From: Nonomuraea cavernae
Lineage (GTDB): Bacteria > Actinomycetota > Actinomycetes > Streptosporangiales > Streptosporangiaceae
Assembly (NCBI RefSeq): GCF_014646355.1
Contig: NZ_BMNH01000026.1
Location: 33,562-85,136 of the forward strand
Length of the DNA: 51,575 bases
Direction: 5' to 3'
How positions within the stretch are numbered: the first letter of the stretch is position 1; every line of letters begins with the position of its first letter. Positions 25,718 to 33,231 of the stretch are shown here, piece by piece. Made by a program: the position numbers and the translations under genes. The notes beneath the pieces are model-generated. The model had not been told where the DNA came from. It saw only the letters and a program-made list of their open reading frames with translations, and did not search any database.

Positions 25718-25747
25718 CCATTATTCGGACACTTCACCGATTATCAA
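25718..25747 (-). promoter_or_regulatory. Near-consensus promoter for the peptide-TPR unit
   Basis: On the minus strand TTGATA (25747-25742) is followed after 17-18 bases by ATAATG/TAATGG (25724-25718). This predicts a transcript start about 20 bases before the peptide ATG. The gap is much more AT-rich than its surroundings. Confidence 0.6.
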
Positions 25748-25814
25748 GTTTCGCGACTAATAAGTGCGATGCTAAATGCCGAAAAGCGCCTACTATTCGG
25801 CCACGGCGAGCCGT

Positions 25815-27080
25815 CTACCGGAAACGAAACCAGCAGGGCTTCGCCGCCTGTCTGGCCTGCTCGGACTCCTCCAGGAGGTCGCAGAGACAACGCCCCAGGA
25901 GCGTGATCGACCGGCAGCAGCCAGGACCGGGCATGTTGCGCGCCCGGACGATGAGAGTGGCCCTTTCGATCAGCCTGTCCAGGCTGGGCTCTCTGGCGCC
26001 TTTGATCGAATGCGTGTCCCACTGGCACGGCCGGTCTTGCACACAGGCGCTCTTCGCGATGAACGGCGGAGGTTCGACGCCCAGCTTCAGCGGATCGGTC
26101 CGTTTGATCTTCAGGTCGGCCAGCCGTTTCGACGCCTGCCGCGACACGGCGAGCAGGTCGCGGTCGCGTGTGTCCGCGGGCTTGACCGGCGCCGGGGCGC
26201 CGACCGACGGCACGGCCAGCAGCATCGCGCCCGCCATCAGCGTGCCGCCCACGATCATGCTCCAGCCGAGCGGCTCGTGGAACCAGATGACCGCGATGAC
26301 CGTCACCCACAGCGGCTGCGACGACATCAGCACCGCGCTGGGCACGGCCGACACGTACGCCTGGGCGTACGAACGGGCCAGGAAGCCCAGGGCGCAGGAC
26401 ACGACCGACAGGTGCGCCAGGATGGCCCAGTCGGAACCCGTTTCCGGCAGGTCGACGCCGTCGCGGACGGCGAAGGCGCCGTTCATGATGCCGATGGTGG
26501 CCAACTGGACGACGGTCAGCGCGTACGCGTCGAAGGTTTTGCCCGAGCGGGAGAACCAGGCGAGCAGCAGCGTGTGCCCGGCGTAGAGCGCCGCCGCGCA
26601 GAGCGTCATGCCGAGCGCCAGCACCGAGATCTCCTGGTCGTCGATCCCACGCAGCAGCGTGAACACCGTCATGCCCGCCAGCGCGAGCCCGACCCCCACC
26701 CAGACCCGGAACAGGAGCCGGGTCCGGAACAGGACCAGGGCCAGCAGCGGAGTGATCACCACGCTGCAACCGACGGCGAACCCCGACACCGCCGACGGCA
26801 GGTTCTCCAGCGCGATCGCCTGGGACGTCTGCCCGACGCCGAACATGACGCCGAGGAGCACCCCGTTGCCCCACGTGCGCCATGGCAGCCTCCGCAGGCA
26901 TCTGGGCCGGAGCGCGAGCAGCGTCAGCGCCGCGATCGTGTAGCGCTCGGCCAGCAGGTCCTCGACAGGTAACCGGAGGATGAGATCTTTCATCAGCGGG
27001 AACGCCGACCCCCAAGCGGCGCTGACGAACAACAGAAGCACGGCTCCCAGGAGGGGTCGGGAAGCGGGCACGACTGCCAT
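25815..27080 (-). CDS. EamA/DMT family transporter with Cys-rich C-terminal extension
   Basis: A 421-residue membrane protein. Residues about 8-300 are the ten-helix EamA (drug/metabolite transporter) domain, including AAWGSAFPLMKDLILRLP, the second repeat GFLARSYAQAYVSAVPSAVL and the end SMIVGGTLMAGAMLLAV. EamA exporters are usually about 300 residues; here a further 110-residue hydrophilic tail follows with eight or so cysteines (ACVQDRPC, GPGCCRS, GRCLCDLL, KPCWFRFR). I do not know this tail. It is upstream of the peptide-TPR unit on the same strand, 124 bp away with a separate promoter between. Substrate unknown. Confidence 0.85.
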   Translation of the reverse strand: MAVVPASRPLLGAVLLLFVSAAWGSAFPLMKDLILRLPVEDLLAERYTIAALTLLALRPRCLRRLPWRTWGNGVLLGVMFGVGQTSQAIALENLPSAVSGFAVGCSVVITPLLALVLFRTRLLFRVWVGVGLALAGMTVFTLLRGIDDQEISVLALGMTLCAAALYAGHTLLLAWFSRSGKTFDAYALTVVQLATIGIMNGAFAVRDGVDLPETGSDWAILAHLSVVSCALGFLARSYAQAYVSAVPSAVLMSSQPLWVTVIAVIWFHEPLGWSMIVGGTLMAGAMLLAVPSVGAPAPVKPADTRDRDLLAVSRQASKRLADLKIKRTDPLKLGVEPPPFIAKSACVQDRPCQWDTHSIKGAREPSLDRLIERATLIVRARNMPGPGCCRSITLLGRCLCDLLEESEQARQAAKPCWFRFR

Positions 27081-27282
27081 GGCCGAAGCATCTCACTACA
27101 AAACGCAGCCAGGGATGTACAGCCAGCAGCCGGTGATGTTCCTCTACCACTCGGAGGTAAGTGCCTCACCCGCAGGTTCGTACATCCCTATCCGCGATCG
27201 TCGCCGAACCGGCCATTACTGTCGAATGTCCGCCATCGCGCCGGCTTTCCGCAGGTGACGCGGGCGGGAACCGAGGGGACCG

Positions 27283-27768
27283 TCAGTGGTCGACGGCGGC
27301 GGGCACGAGCCGCTTCGCCAGGTAGACCACGACGTTGTCACCCAACGGACACCTGGAGATCTCACGCCAGCCGTGCCGCTCGTAGAGCGCCAGGGCGGCC
27401 TCCTGCCGGGTCGTGGTGTCGCCGCGCAGGCCGTGGAAGCCGAGCTCCACCGCCCTGCTCTCGATGGCGGCGAGCATGGCGGTGCCGAAGCCGCGCCGCT
27501 GGAACGCCGGATGGACCCGGAGCCGGCACAGCTCGGCCGTCTCGGAGTCGATGGGCCGCAGCCCGACCATGGCCATGACCCGCCCGCCCACCTCGCCCAC
27601 GAGGAAGTCGCCGCCGCAGGCCAGGTAGAGCTCCTGGATGCGCGGGAAGTCGTCGTCATAGTAGACGCCGTCGCCGGGGGCGAGGCCCACCTCGGCGAGG
27701 CTGATCTGGTGCAGGGCGAGGATCGTGTCGAGGTCAGACCAGCGATAGCGCCGGATCGTCAGCGTCAT
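27283..27768 (-). CDS. GNAT family N-acetyltransferase
   Basis: A 161-residue acetyltransferase, MTLTIRRYRWSDLDTILALHQ onward. Motif A is LCRLRVHPAFQRRGFGTAMLAAIESRAVELG (Q/RxxGxG/A present) and motif B is TTRQEAALALYERHGWREISR. The acceptor is unknown. The ATG at 27768 overlaps the TGA of the upstream HTH regulator as ATGA, so the two are translationally coupled. Confidence 0.9.
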   Translation of the reverse strand: MTLTIRRYRWSDLDTILALHQISLAEVGLAPGDGVYYDDDFPRIQELYLACGGDFLVGEVGGRVMAMVGLRPIDSETAELCRLRVHPAFQRRGFGTAMLAAIESRAVELGFHGLRGDTTTRQEAALALYERHGWREISRCPLGDNVVVYLAKRLVPAAVDH

Positions 27769-29321
27769 GCACCGCCACTCCCCTCGCCGCGGGCGGCCAC
27801 CGGCGGGCGGAGCTGGGCCTGGAAGGCGACCAGGCCGGGGTGGTGCTTGTCGCGCGCGAGGATGGCCTGCTCCAGCGCGAGGGCCGGGCGCATGATGAAG
27901 TCGGTGCGGTATTCGGGGCCGAGCATGGCCAGCGCTTTGGTGCCGATCTCGAGGGCGTCGGTGAGGTCGCCCTCGATCAGGCGGCACTGGGCGCGGTCGA
28001 GCCTGATCAGCGTCTGGTCGAGGATGTGGTCCTGGTATTTGTCGAGGGCCTGGTCGAGCACGACCTCGGCCTCCAGGGTCTGGCCCAGCTTGGTCAGCAC
28101 GTCGCCCTGGTAGAAGTAGAGCTGGCGCTCGGTATAGCCGAAGGCCATGTCCTCCTGCTCGTTGCTCTTCATGTGGGTGAAGGCGTTGCGGGCGCGGGCG
28201 AGAGCGCGTTTGGCCTGGTCGACGACTTCTTTCTTGCTGTCGGTGCCCGACAGCATGGCCAGTGCGCGGGCCTCGACGACCGGGGCCATGGCCTGGGCCG
28301 CGCAGGGGGTCTGGCCGGCCAGGTCGCGGCTCTTCTTCGCGAGGTTGAGCGCCTCGCGGGCGTCTCCGTAGTAGAGCGGGACAAGCGCCTCGCGGGCGGT
28401 CACCCAGGCGCGCAGCGCGCGGTCGCCGGTCTCGTCGGCGGCGGTGCGGCCGGTGCGGAAGAACGAGCGGGCCAGCCGGTGGTCACCCAGATTGATCATG
28501 ATCATGCCGCTCAGCCCGGACAACTGGGCGCTCATCCGGCACAGGCGTTCCTGCAGGTCGATCGGCTGGCGGCAGGACATGGCGCTGCGCACGGCGCTCA
28601 GCTCCAGCAGCACGTCGCAGAGCAGGCGGAGAGGGGCGGTGGTGGAATACTGCCGGCCGAAGCTGAGGGTGGCCTCCTCCCACTGGTCGAGCATGGCGGC
28701 GGACACCGTGGCCGAGACGAGCGTGTCGTCCATCCGCCGCCTGATGCCCTCGATCGCGCCGAGCACCGGCCCGTCGAGTCTGGCGTCGGGGTTGTTGGCC
28801 AGGAGTTGCAGCAGGGTGCGCCGCAGGACGTTCTCGTCCTCCTCGTTGTCGGGCCGAGGCTCGTCGCGGGCGGGGGCCAGCAGGTCACGCACCGGCGTGG
28901 ACGGGCCGGGCCGCTCGACGACGTCGCCGCCGACCACGCCGGGCATCCGGTGCCCGTGACCGCAGATGCACGGACCGTCGTAGCCGAGCACCGTGGGCTC
29001 GACGCGGTAGACGGAGCACAGGTAGTGGAGGTATTCGGGGCCCGGCCGCTTCAGACCGCTCTCGTAGGCCGACAACAGCGTCTCGCCGATCCCGGGGGGG
29101 CCCTTGGAGTCACGCTCGAACAGGGCTCTCACCTGCTCGATCACGTCAGCCAGCGCGATGCCGTGAGAGAGCCGATGACTCTTGATCTTCGTGGTGCCGA
29201 ACTGCGGCGAGCACGCTTCGTGGATCTCCTCGGCGATCTGCGCGGCGGTGCGGCCGACGGCCAGGCCCCTGGCCCGGATCCGCCGTGCCATCTCAGTTTC
29301 CCTGTGCTGCCTGCCGGACAT
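27765..29321 (-). CDS. Helix-turn-helix regulator with TPR-like C-terminus
   Basis: A protein of about 518 residues of the XRE-type actinobacterial regulators with long helical C-termini. The N-terminal 120 residues hold the DNA-binding part, including GIGETLLSAYESGLKRPGPEYLHYLCSVYRVEPTVLGYD, plus a CICGHGH motif that may bind a metal. The rest is helical, TPR-like (ARSFFRTGRTAADETGDRAL, GDVLTKLGQTLEAEVVLDQAL). Two starts are plausible: ATG 29321 after GAGAGGGG and ATG 29291 after AGGGAA. It is divergent from a 94-residue protein gene and coupled to a GNAT gene. Similar regulators in streptomycetes act in development or antibiotic control. Confidence 0.85.
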   Translation of the reverse strand: MSGRQHRETEMARRIRARGLAVGRTAAQIAEEIHEACSPQFGTTKIKSHRLSHGIALADVIEQVRALFERDSKGPPGIGETLLSAYESGLKRPGPEYLHYLCSVYRVEPTVLGYDGPCICGHGHRMPGVVGGDVVERPGPSTPVRDLLAPARDEPRPDNEEDENVLRRTLLQLLANNPDARLDGPVLGAIEGIRRRMDDTLVSATVSAAMLDQWEEATLSFGRQYSTTAPLRLLCDVLLELSAVRSAMSCRQPIDLQERLCRMSAQLSGLSGMIMINLGDHRLARSFFRTGRTAADETGDRALRAWVTAREALVPLYYGDAREALNLAKKSRDLAGQTPCAAQAMAPVVEARALAMLSGTDSKKEVVDQAKRALARARNAFTHMKSNEQEDMAFGYTERQLYFYQGDVLTKLGQTLEAEVVLDQALDKYQDHILDQTLIRLDRAQCRLIEGDLTDALEIGTKALAMLGPEYRTDFIMRPALALEQAILARDKHHPGLVAFQAQLRPPVAARGEGSGGA

Positions 29322-29595
29322 CCCGGCCCCTCTCACACACGTACCTACCGGTCCGCTACCGATGACTGAGCGTAGCCTGCACGTTGCGCTGTGACTACCT
29401 AAGACTATGAACCAGTGTTGACTGGAAGAAAACGCCCGCCAGAAGTTTACGGATAAGGATCGTCCTCCGGCGGACTGTTTCTTACCTTCCATGTGGGAGA
29501 TAGCGACTCCCTGTACATACGGGGGCAGCATTGCGTAGCGAAGCGATGTGAGTCATCTTGGGCCCACCACTAGCGATTCAAGGGAGGGACGAAAG

Positions 29596-29880
29596 GTGGG
29601 GGACGACAATTTCGGGCACCTCGAGCGTCTGGTCTCAGAGCTCGGCGCACGCGGGTTGCTCGCACGGGTGGTCCGGACCCAGAGCGGACGGCTGTTCGTG
29701 CGGGTGATAAATCCGAACGCGACGAGCCTCTCCGAGAACGTCACCTGTCGGCCGACCGCGGTCTCCGACCTCCCCGACTGGTGGTACTGCTGGTCGTGGG
29801 GCGAGCGGATGCACACGGCCGACGACCCTGCCGGTGCCGCGACGAAGGTCGCGCGCGTGCTCGCCGCAGTGGGGGAATGA
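29596..29880 (+). CDS. Small protein divergent from the HTH regulator
   Basis: A 94-residue protein, MGDDNFGHLERLVSELGARG onward, with RLFVRVINPNATSLSENVTC, DLPDWWYCWSWGERMHTADD and a C-terminal helix GAATKVARVLAAVGE. No signal peptide or membrane helix. Unknown function; small proteins of this size are often encoded beside actinobacterial HTH regulators and can act as their partners (inference by analogy with the WhiJ/DUF397 arrangement). GTG at 29596 follows GGGAGGGACGAAAG. The 274-bp divergent gap to the regulator is AT-richer and holds both promoters. Confidence 0.72.
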   Translation: MGDDNFGHLERLVSELGARGLLARVVRTQSGRLFVRVINPNATSLSENVTCRPTAVSDLPDWWYCWSWGERMHTADDPAGAATKVARVLAAVGE

Positions 29881-30296
29881 CAGGGCGGTGACCCTGGTGG
29901 AGCGCAGCCACCACGGCTCACCGCGACCGCTGCGGCCCCAGGGAGCCGGCGGGGTGATCGGTGCGGAGGGCCTCCGGGGTCCTGGTCATCCCGCCGGTTC
30001 CGGCCCAGGAACCGATCAGAGGCGCGTACGGCCGGCGAGCCGTACGGAACGAGCCCGCCCTCCGGTGGGCGACCCACTCCCCAGAACGGCGCGGGACATG
30101 CTTCCGGGTGCGTGTCCCGTCCGAGCCGTACGTCACCGGAGCGTCAGGATCTCGCCCTCCGCGGCCACGAAACCCTGACGACCCCGTCTTCCCCGGCGTG
30201 ATGTGACGGCGGCCGGTTCGGTCGGCGGTATTCCCTGGGCCAAAATAGGCCCAGAGAACCGCCGACCGAATCGCTTTACGGAGAGGGCTTCACCCC
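29881..30296. other. Gene-free region dense in inverted repeats
   Basis: No frame here has convincing codon bias or a recognisable product. It contains a close series of inverted repeats: CAGGG/CCCTG (29881-29896); CCGGCGGG/CCCGCCGG (29946-29997) with inner GGAGG/CCTCC; GGTTCC/GGAACC (29996-30013); CGTACGGC/GCCGTACG (30025-30046); GTGGG/CCCAC (30065-30077); CGGGACA/TGTCCCG (30092-30119); CGTCAGG/CCTGACG (30142-30180); and the large hairpin at 30217-30270. CGAGCCGTACG occurs twice (30036, 30122). It could be a structured RNA, tandem terminators plus the mscS 5' leader, or a decayed element. Confidence 0.6.
30217..30270 (+). promoter_or_regulatory. Large hairpin in the mscS 5' leader
   Basis: Outer arms TTCGGTCGGCGGT (30217-30229) and ACCGCCGACCGAA (30258-30270) are perfectly complementary over 13 bp. 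An inner perfect stem CTGGGCC/GGCCCAG (30235-30241, 30248-30254) closes an AAAATA loop. It ends nine bases before the GGAGAGGG ribosome-binding site. No T tract follows, so a leader regulatory structure is favoured over a terminator. Confidence 0.55.
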
Positions 30297-31319
30297 GTGA
30301 TCATGCTGGCGACCGCCACCCCATCGCCGAGTCCGAGTCCGAGTCCGAGCCCAAGCCCGAGCCCGAGCGACGAGCTTCTCGACCTGGACAAGGTGGGCCA
30401 GCAGATGGCGACGATCTGTCAGGACGACACGCTCCTCTGCTCCACGTTCGCCAACCTGTTCAACGGCGCCACCTGGGCGCCCATCGCCGCCAGCGCCATC
30501 ACGATCCTGCTGATCGTGGTCTTCGGGTTCGTCATCCGCAACATCGTGCACCGGCTGATCACCAAGGTGGTCAACCGCGCGGCCAACACCGGCTCGATCG
30601 CCACCCGCTGGCGCAAGGGCGGGGCCACCGAGGGCATCGACGCCCTGCTGCACGAACGCCGCAAGCAGCGAGCCGAGACGATGGGCTCGGTGCTCAGGCA
30701 CGTCGCCACGATCGTCATCCTCGGCACCACGGTGCTGACCGTGCTCGACCGGCTGACGATCCCCATCGCTCCCCTGCTGACCAGTGTCGGCATCCTCGGC
30801 GTGGCCGTCGGCTTCGGTGCGCAGGAGCTGGTCAAGGACTTCATCGCGGGCATGTTCATGCTGATGGAGGACCAGTACGGCGTGGGCGACGTGGTCGACG
30901 TGGGCGCCGCGATCGGCACGGTGGAGGCGGTCACCCTGCGCGTCACCCGGCTGCGCGACTCCGACGGCCGCGTCTGGTACGTCCGCAACGGCACCATCAC
31001 CCGGGTCGGCAACGAGTCGCAGGGCTGGTCGCGCGCCTACCTCGACGTGCCGGTCGGCTACGCCACCGACATCGCGGCGGTGCGCGACACGCTGGCGAAG
31101 GTGGCCGACGAACTGTGGGACGACCCTGAGTTCCGCCAGACGGTGATCGTGGAGCGCCCCGACGTGTTCGGCGTGGAGCAGTTGTCCGACAGCAGGCTGG
31201 TGTTCCGCATCTCGGTCAAGACACTGCCCGCCAAGCAGGCCGAGGTGGCCCGGGAGCTCAGGTACCGGGTCAAGCTGGCGCTCGACTCCGCGGGCATCGC
31301 CATGGTCCCCAACGCATAG
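30297..31319 (+). CDS. MscS family mechanosensitive ion channel
   Basis: A 340-residue membrane protein that would open under membrane tension to release solutes. After an N-terminal extracellular Ser-Pro repeat (about residues 9-24) come three helices, near 55-80, 115-140 and the pore helix around PLLTSVGILGVAVGFGAQELVKDFIAGMFMLMED, the MscS hallmark. The cytosolic beta domain (VGDVVDVGAAIGTVEAVTLRVTRLR, RNGTITRVGNESQGWSRAYLDV) follows. GTG 30297 has GGAGAGGG nine bases upstream; ATG 30303 is an alternative. It opens a tight mscS-glbO-aglA operon (gaps of 9 and 16 bp). Confidence 0.93.
   Translation: MIMLATATPSPSPSPSPSPSPSPSDELLDLDKVGQQMATICQDDTLLCSTFANLFNGATWAPIAASAITILLIVVFGFVIRNIVHRLITKVVNRAANTGSIATRWRKGGATEGIDALLHERRKQRAETMGSVLRHVATIVILGTTVLTVLDRLTIPIAPLLTSVGILGVAVGFGAQELVKDFIAGMFMLMEDQYGVGDVVDVGAAIGTVEAVTLRVTRLRDSDGRVWYVRNGTITRVGNESQGWSRAYLDVPVGYATDIAAVRDTLAKVADELWDDPEFRQTVIVERPDVFGVEQLSDSRLVFRISVKTLPAKQAEVARELRYRVKLALDSAGIAMVPNA
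30323..30372 (+). repeat. Hexanucleotide repeat coding Ser-Pro
   Basis: Consecutive CCGAGT, CCGAGC and CCAAGC hexamers encode an (SP) run of about eight units at the MscS N-terminus. Its length probably varies between strains. Confidence 0.7.
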
Positions 31320-31328
31320 GCTTGGGGC

Positions 31329-31709
31329 GTGACTGAAACCTCCTTTTACGACGCTGTCGGGGGCGAGGAGACCTTCCGCCGCCTCGTTCACCGTTTCTAT
31401 GAGGGCGTCGCGAAGGACCCGCTGCTGCGCCCGCTCTACCCGGAGGAAGACCTCACAGGTGCCGAGGACCGGCTTCGGGGTTTCCTGATCCAGTACTGGG
31501 GCGGCCCCAATACCTACAGCCAGGAGCGGGGCCATCCGAGGCTGCGCATGCGGCACGTGCCGTTCGTGATCGGCGAGGCCGAGCGCGAGGCGTGGCTCAA
31601 GCACATGCGTGACGGGGTCGACTCGCTGGACCTTCCCGAGGAGCTGGAGAGCCGGCTCTGGACCTATCTCGTCAACGCGGCCCACAGTTTGGTGAACTCC
31701 CCGACATAG
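31329..31709 (+). CDS. glbO: Group II truncated hemoglobin (trHbO)
   Basis: A 126-residue truncated globin. Proximal His76 (RMRHVPF), TyrB10 as Tyr24 (RFYEGV), TyrCD1 as Tyr37 (PLYPEEDL) and TrpG8 as Trp89 (REAWLKHM) match Mycobacterium tuberculosis trHbO. Such globins bind O2 tightly and may detoxify peroxide or NO. It is between mscS and aglA in an operon; glbO-aglA adjacency is also found in mycobacteria. Confidence 0.96.
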   Translation: MTETSFYDAVGGEETFRRLVHRFYEGVAKDPLLRPLYPEEDLTGAEDRLRGFLIQYWGGPNTYSQERGHPRLRMRHVPFVIGEAEREAWLKHMRDGVDSLDLPEELESRLWTYLVNAAHSLVNSPT

Positions 31710-31725
31710 CGGGCATGACCGCCAC

Positions 31726-33231
31726 ATGGTTATCCCCTGGTGGCGTGACGCAGTCGTCTATGAGATCTACGTTCGCAGCTTCGCCGACGCCTCGGGTGAT
31801 GGCGTCGGCGACCTGGCCGGCATCCGGCAGCGCCTCCCCTACCTGCGCGAGCTAGGGGTCGACGCCATCTGGCTGACGCCCTTCTACCCGTCCCCGATGG
31901 CCGACGGCGGCTACGACGTCGCCGACTACCGCGACGTCGACCCGTTATTCGGGTCGCTGGCCGACTTCGAGGAGCTGGTCGCCGAGGCGCACGCGCACGA
32001 GCTGAAGGTGCTCGTGGACGTCGTGCCCAACCACAGCTCCGCCGAGCATCCCTGGTTCCAGGCGGCGCTGCGTGGCGAGGGCCGCGACCGCTACCTCTTC
32101 CGTGACGAGCCCAACAACTGGCAGTCCACGTTCAGCGGCCCGGCGTGGACCCGGCTGCCCGACGGGCAGTGGTACCTCCACCTGTTCGCCCCCGGGCAGC
32201 CCGACCTCAACTGGCGCAACCCCGAAGTCCACGACGAGTTCCTCGACGTCCTGCGGTTCTGGCTCGACAGAGGCGTCGACGGGTTCCGGATCGACGTGGC
32301 GATGGGCCTCTACAAGGAGGAGGGGCTGCCGGACGTCAAGGACCAGTCGTTCAAGGCGGCCTCGCCGATCTGGGGCCGGCCCGAGGTGCACGACGTCTAC
32401 CGGGCCTGGCGCAAGCTGCTCGACGAGTATCCGGGCGAGCGGATGGCCGTGGGCGAGGTGTGGACCGACGACCTGGCCGACCTCGCGCTGTACGTCCGCC
32501 CGGACGAGCTGCACCAGAGCTTCAACTTCGCCTGGCTGCAGGCTCCCTGGTCGGCGACGGCGTTCCGGAAGGTGATCGACGACACCCTGGCGACCGTCCC
32601 GTTCGCCACCTGGGTGCTGTCCAACCACGATGTCGTACGGCACCGCACCCGTTACGAGGCGACCGAGCCCGGCCTCGGTCTCGCCAGGGCGAAGGCGGCG
32701 TTGCTCGCCATGCTGGCGCTGCCCGGCTCGGCCTACCTCTACCAGGGGGAGGAGCTGGGCCTGCCCGAGGTGCTGGATCTGCCGGCGGAGGCTCGCCAGG
32801 ACCCCGTCTTCCTCCAGTCGGATGGCACGCTGCCCGGCCGCGACGGCTGCCGGGTGCCGTTGCCGTGGTCGTCCGGTGGGGCGTCCCACGGGTTCTCCCC
32901 CGACGGAGCGCGGCCCTGGCTGCCCCAGCCGCCGGACTTCGCGGCGCTCAGCGTCGAGGCCCAGACCGGCGACCCCGCGTCGACGCTGGAGTTCTACCGC
33001 AGGGCGCTGGCCTGCCGTCGCGAACTGGTGGGATCGATTCCTTACACCATCGAGTGGCTGGATTCCGCCCCGGATGCGCTTTTCTTCACCCGTGGGCCGC
33101 TGACCTGCGCCATCAACTGCGGTGTGGAGCCCGTACGGCTGCCGCCGCATGACCGGGCGCTGATCGCGAGCGGCCCGCTGGAAGGGGAGATGCTGCCGAC
33201 CGACACCGCGGTCTGGCTGCGCACCGGCTGA
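31726..33231 (+). CDS. aglA: Alpha-glucosidase, glycoside hydrolase family 13
   Basis: A 501-residue cytosolic GH13 enzyme of the oligo-1,6-/alpha-glucosidase type, hydrolysing alpha-glucosidic bonds. The TIM-barrel motifs are complete: DVVPNHSS (region I), GFRIDVA with nucleophile Asp190, GEVW with acid/base Glu244, and SNHD with Asp302. The start MVIPWWRDAVVYEIYVRSF is typical. It lies 16 bp after glbO. Its TGA stop is directly followed by the TCA that is the stop of the convergent MFS gene. Confidence 0.95.
   Translation: MVIPWWRDAVVYEIYVRSFADASGDGVGDLAGIRQRLPYLRELGVDAIWLTPFYPSPMADGGYDVADYRDVDPLFGSLADFEELVAEAHAHELKVLVDVVPNHSSAEHPWFQAALRGEGRDRYLFRDEPNNWQSTFSGPAWTRLPDGQWYLHLFAPGQPDLNWRNPEVHDEFLDVLRFWLDRGVDGFRIDVAMGLYKEEGLPDVKDQSFKAASPIWGRPEVHDVYRAWRKLLDEYPGERMAVGEVWTDDLADLALYVRPDELHQSFNFAWLQAPWSATAFRKVIDDTLATVPFATWVLSNHDVVRHRTRYEATEPGLGLARAKAALLAMLALPGSAYLYQGEELGLPEVLDLPAEARQDPVFLQSDGTLPGRDGCRVPLPWSSGGASHGFSPDGARPWLPQPPDFAALSVEAQTGDPASTLEFYRRALACRRELVGSIPYTIEWLDSAPDALFFTRGPLTCAINCGVEPVRLPPHDRALIASGPLEGEMLPTDTAVWLRTG

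Noticed and set aside
25619..25721. N-terminal extension of the TPR protein from an ATG at 25721
   Set aside because: No ribosome-binding site, overlap with the predicted -10, and low third-position GC, while the 24-codon gene in the other frame shows the expected bias.
30085..30135. Possible tRNA (antisense frame reads SDGTRTRKH, as often seen across tRNA genes)
   Set aside because: The supposed T-loop is TGCGTGT instead of TTCGANT, and no cloverleaf with a proper anticodon arm could be drawn.
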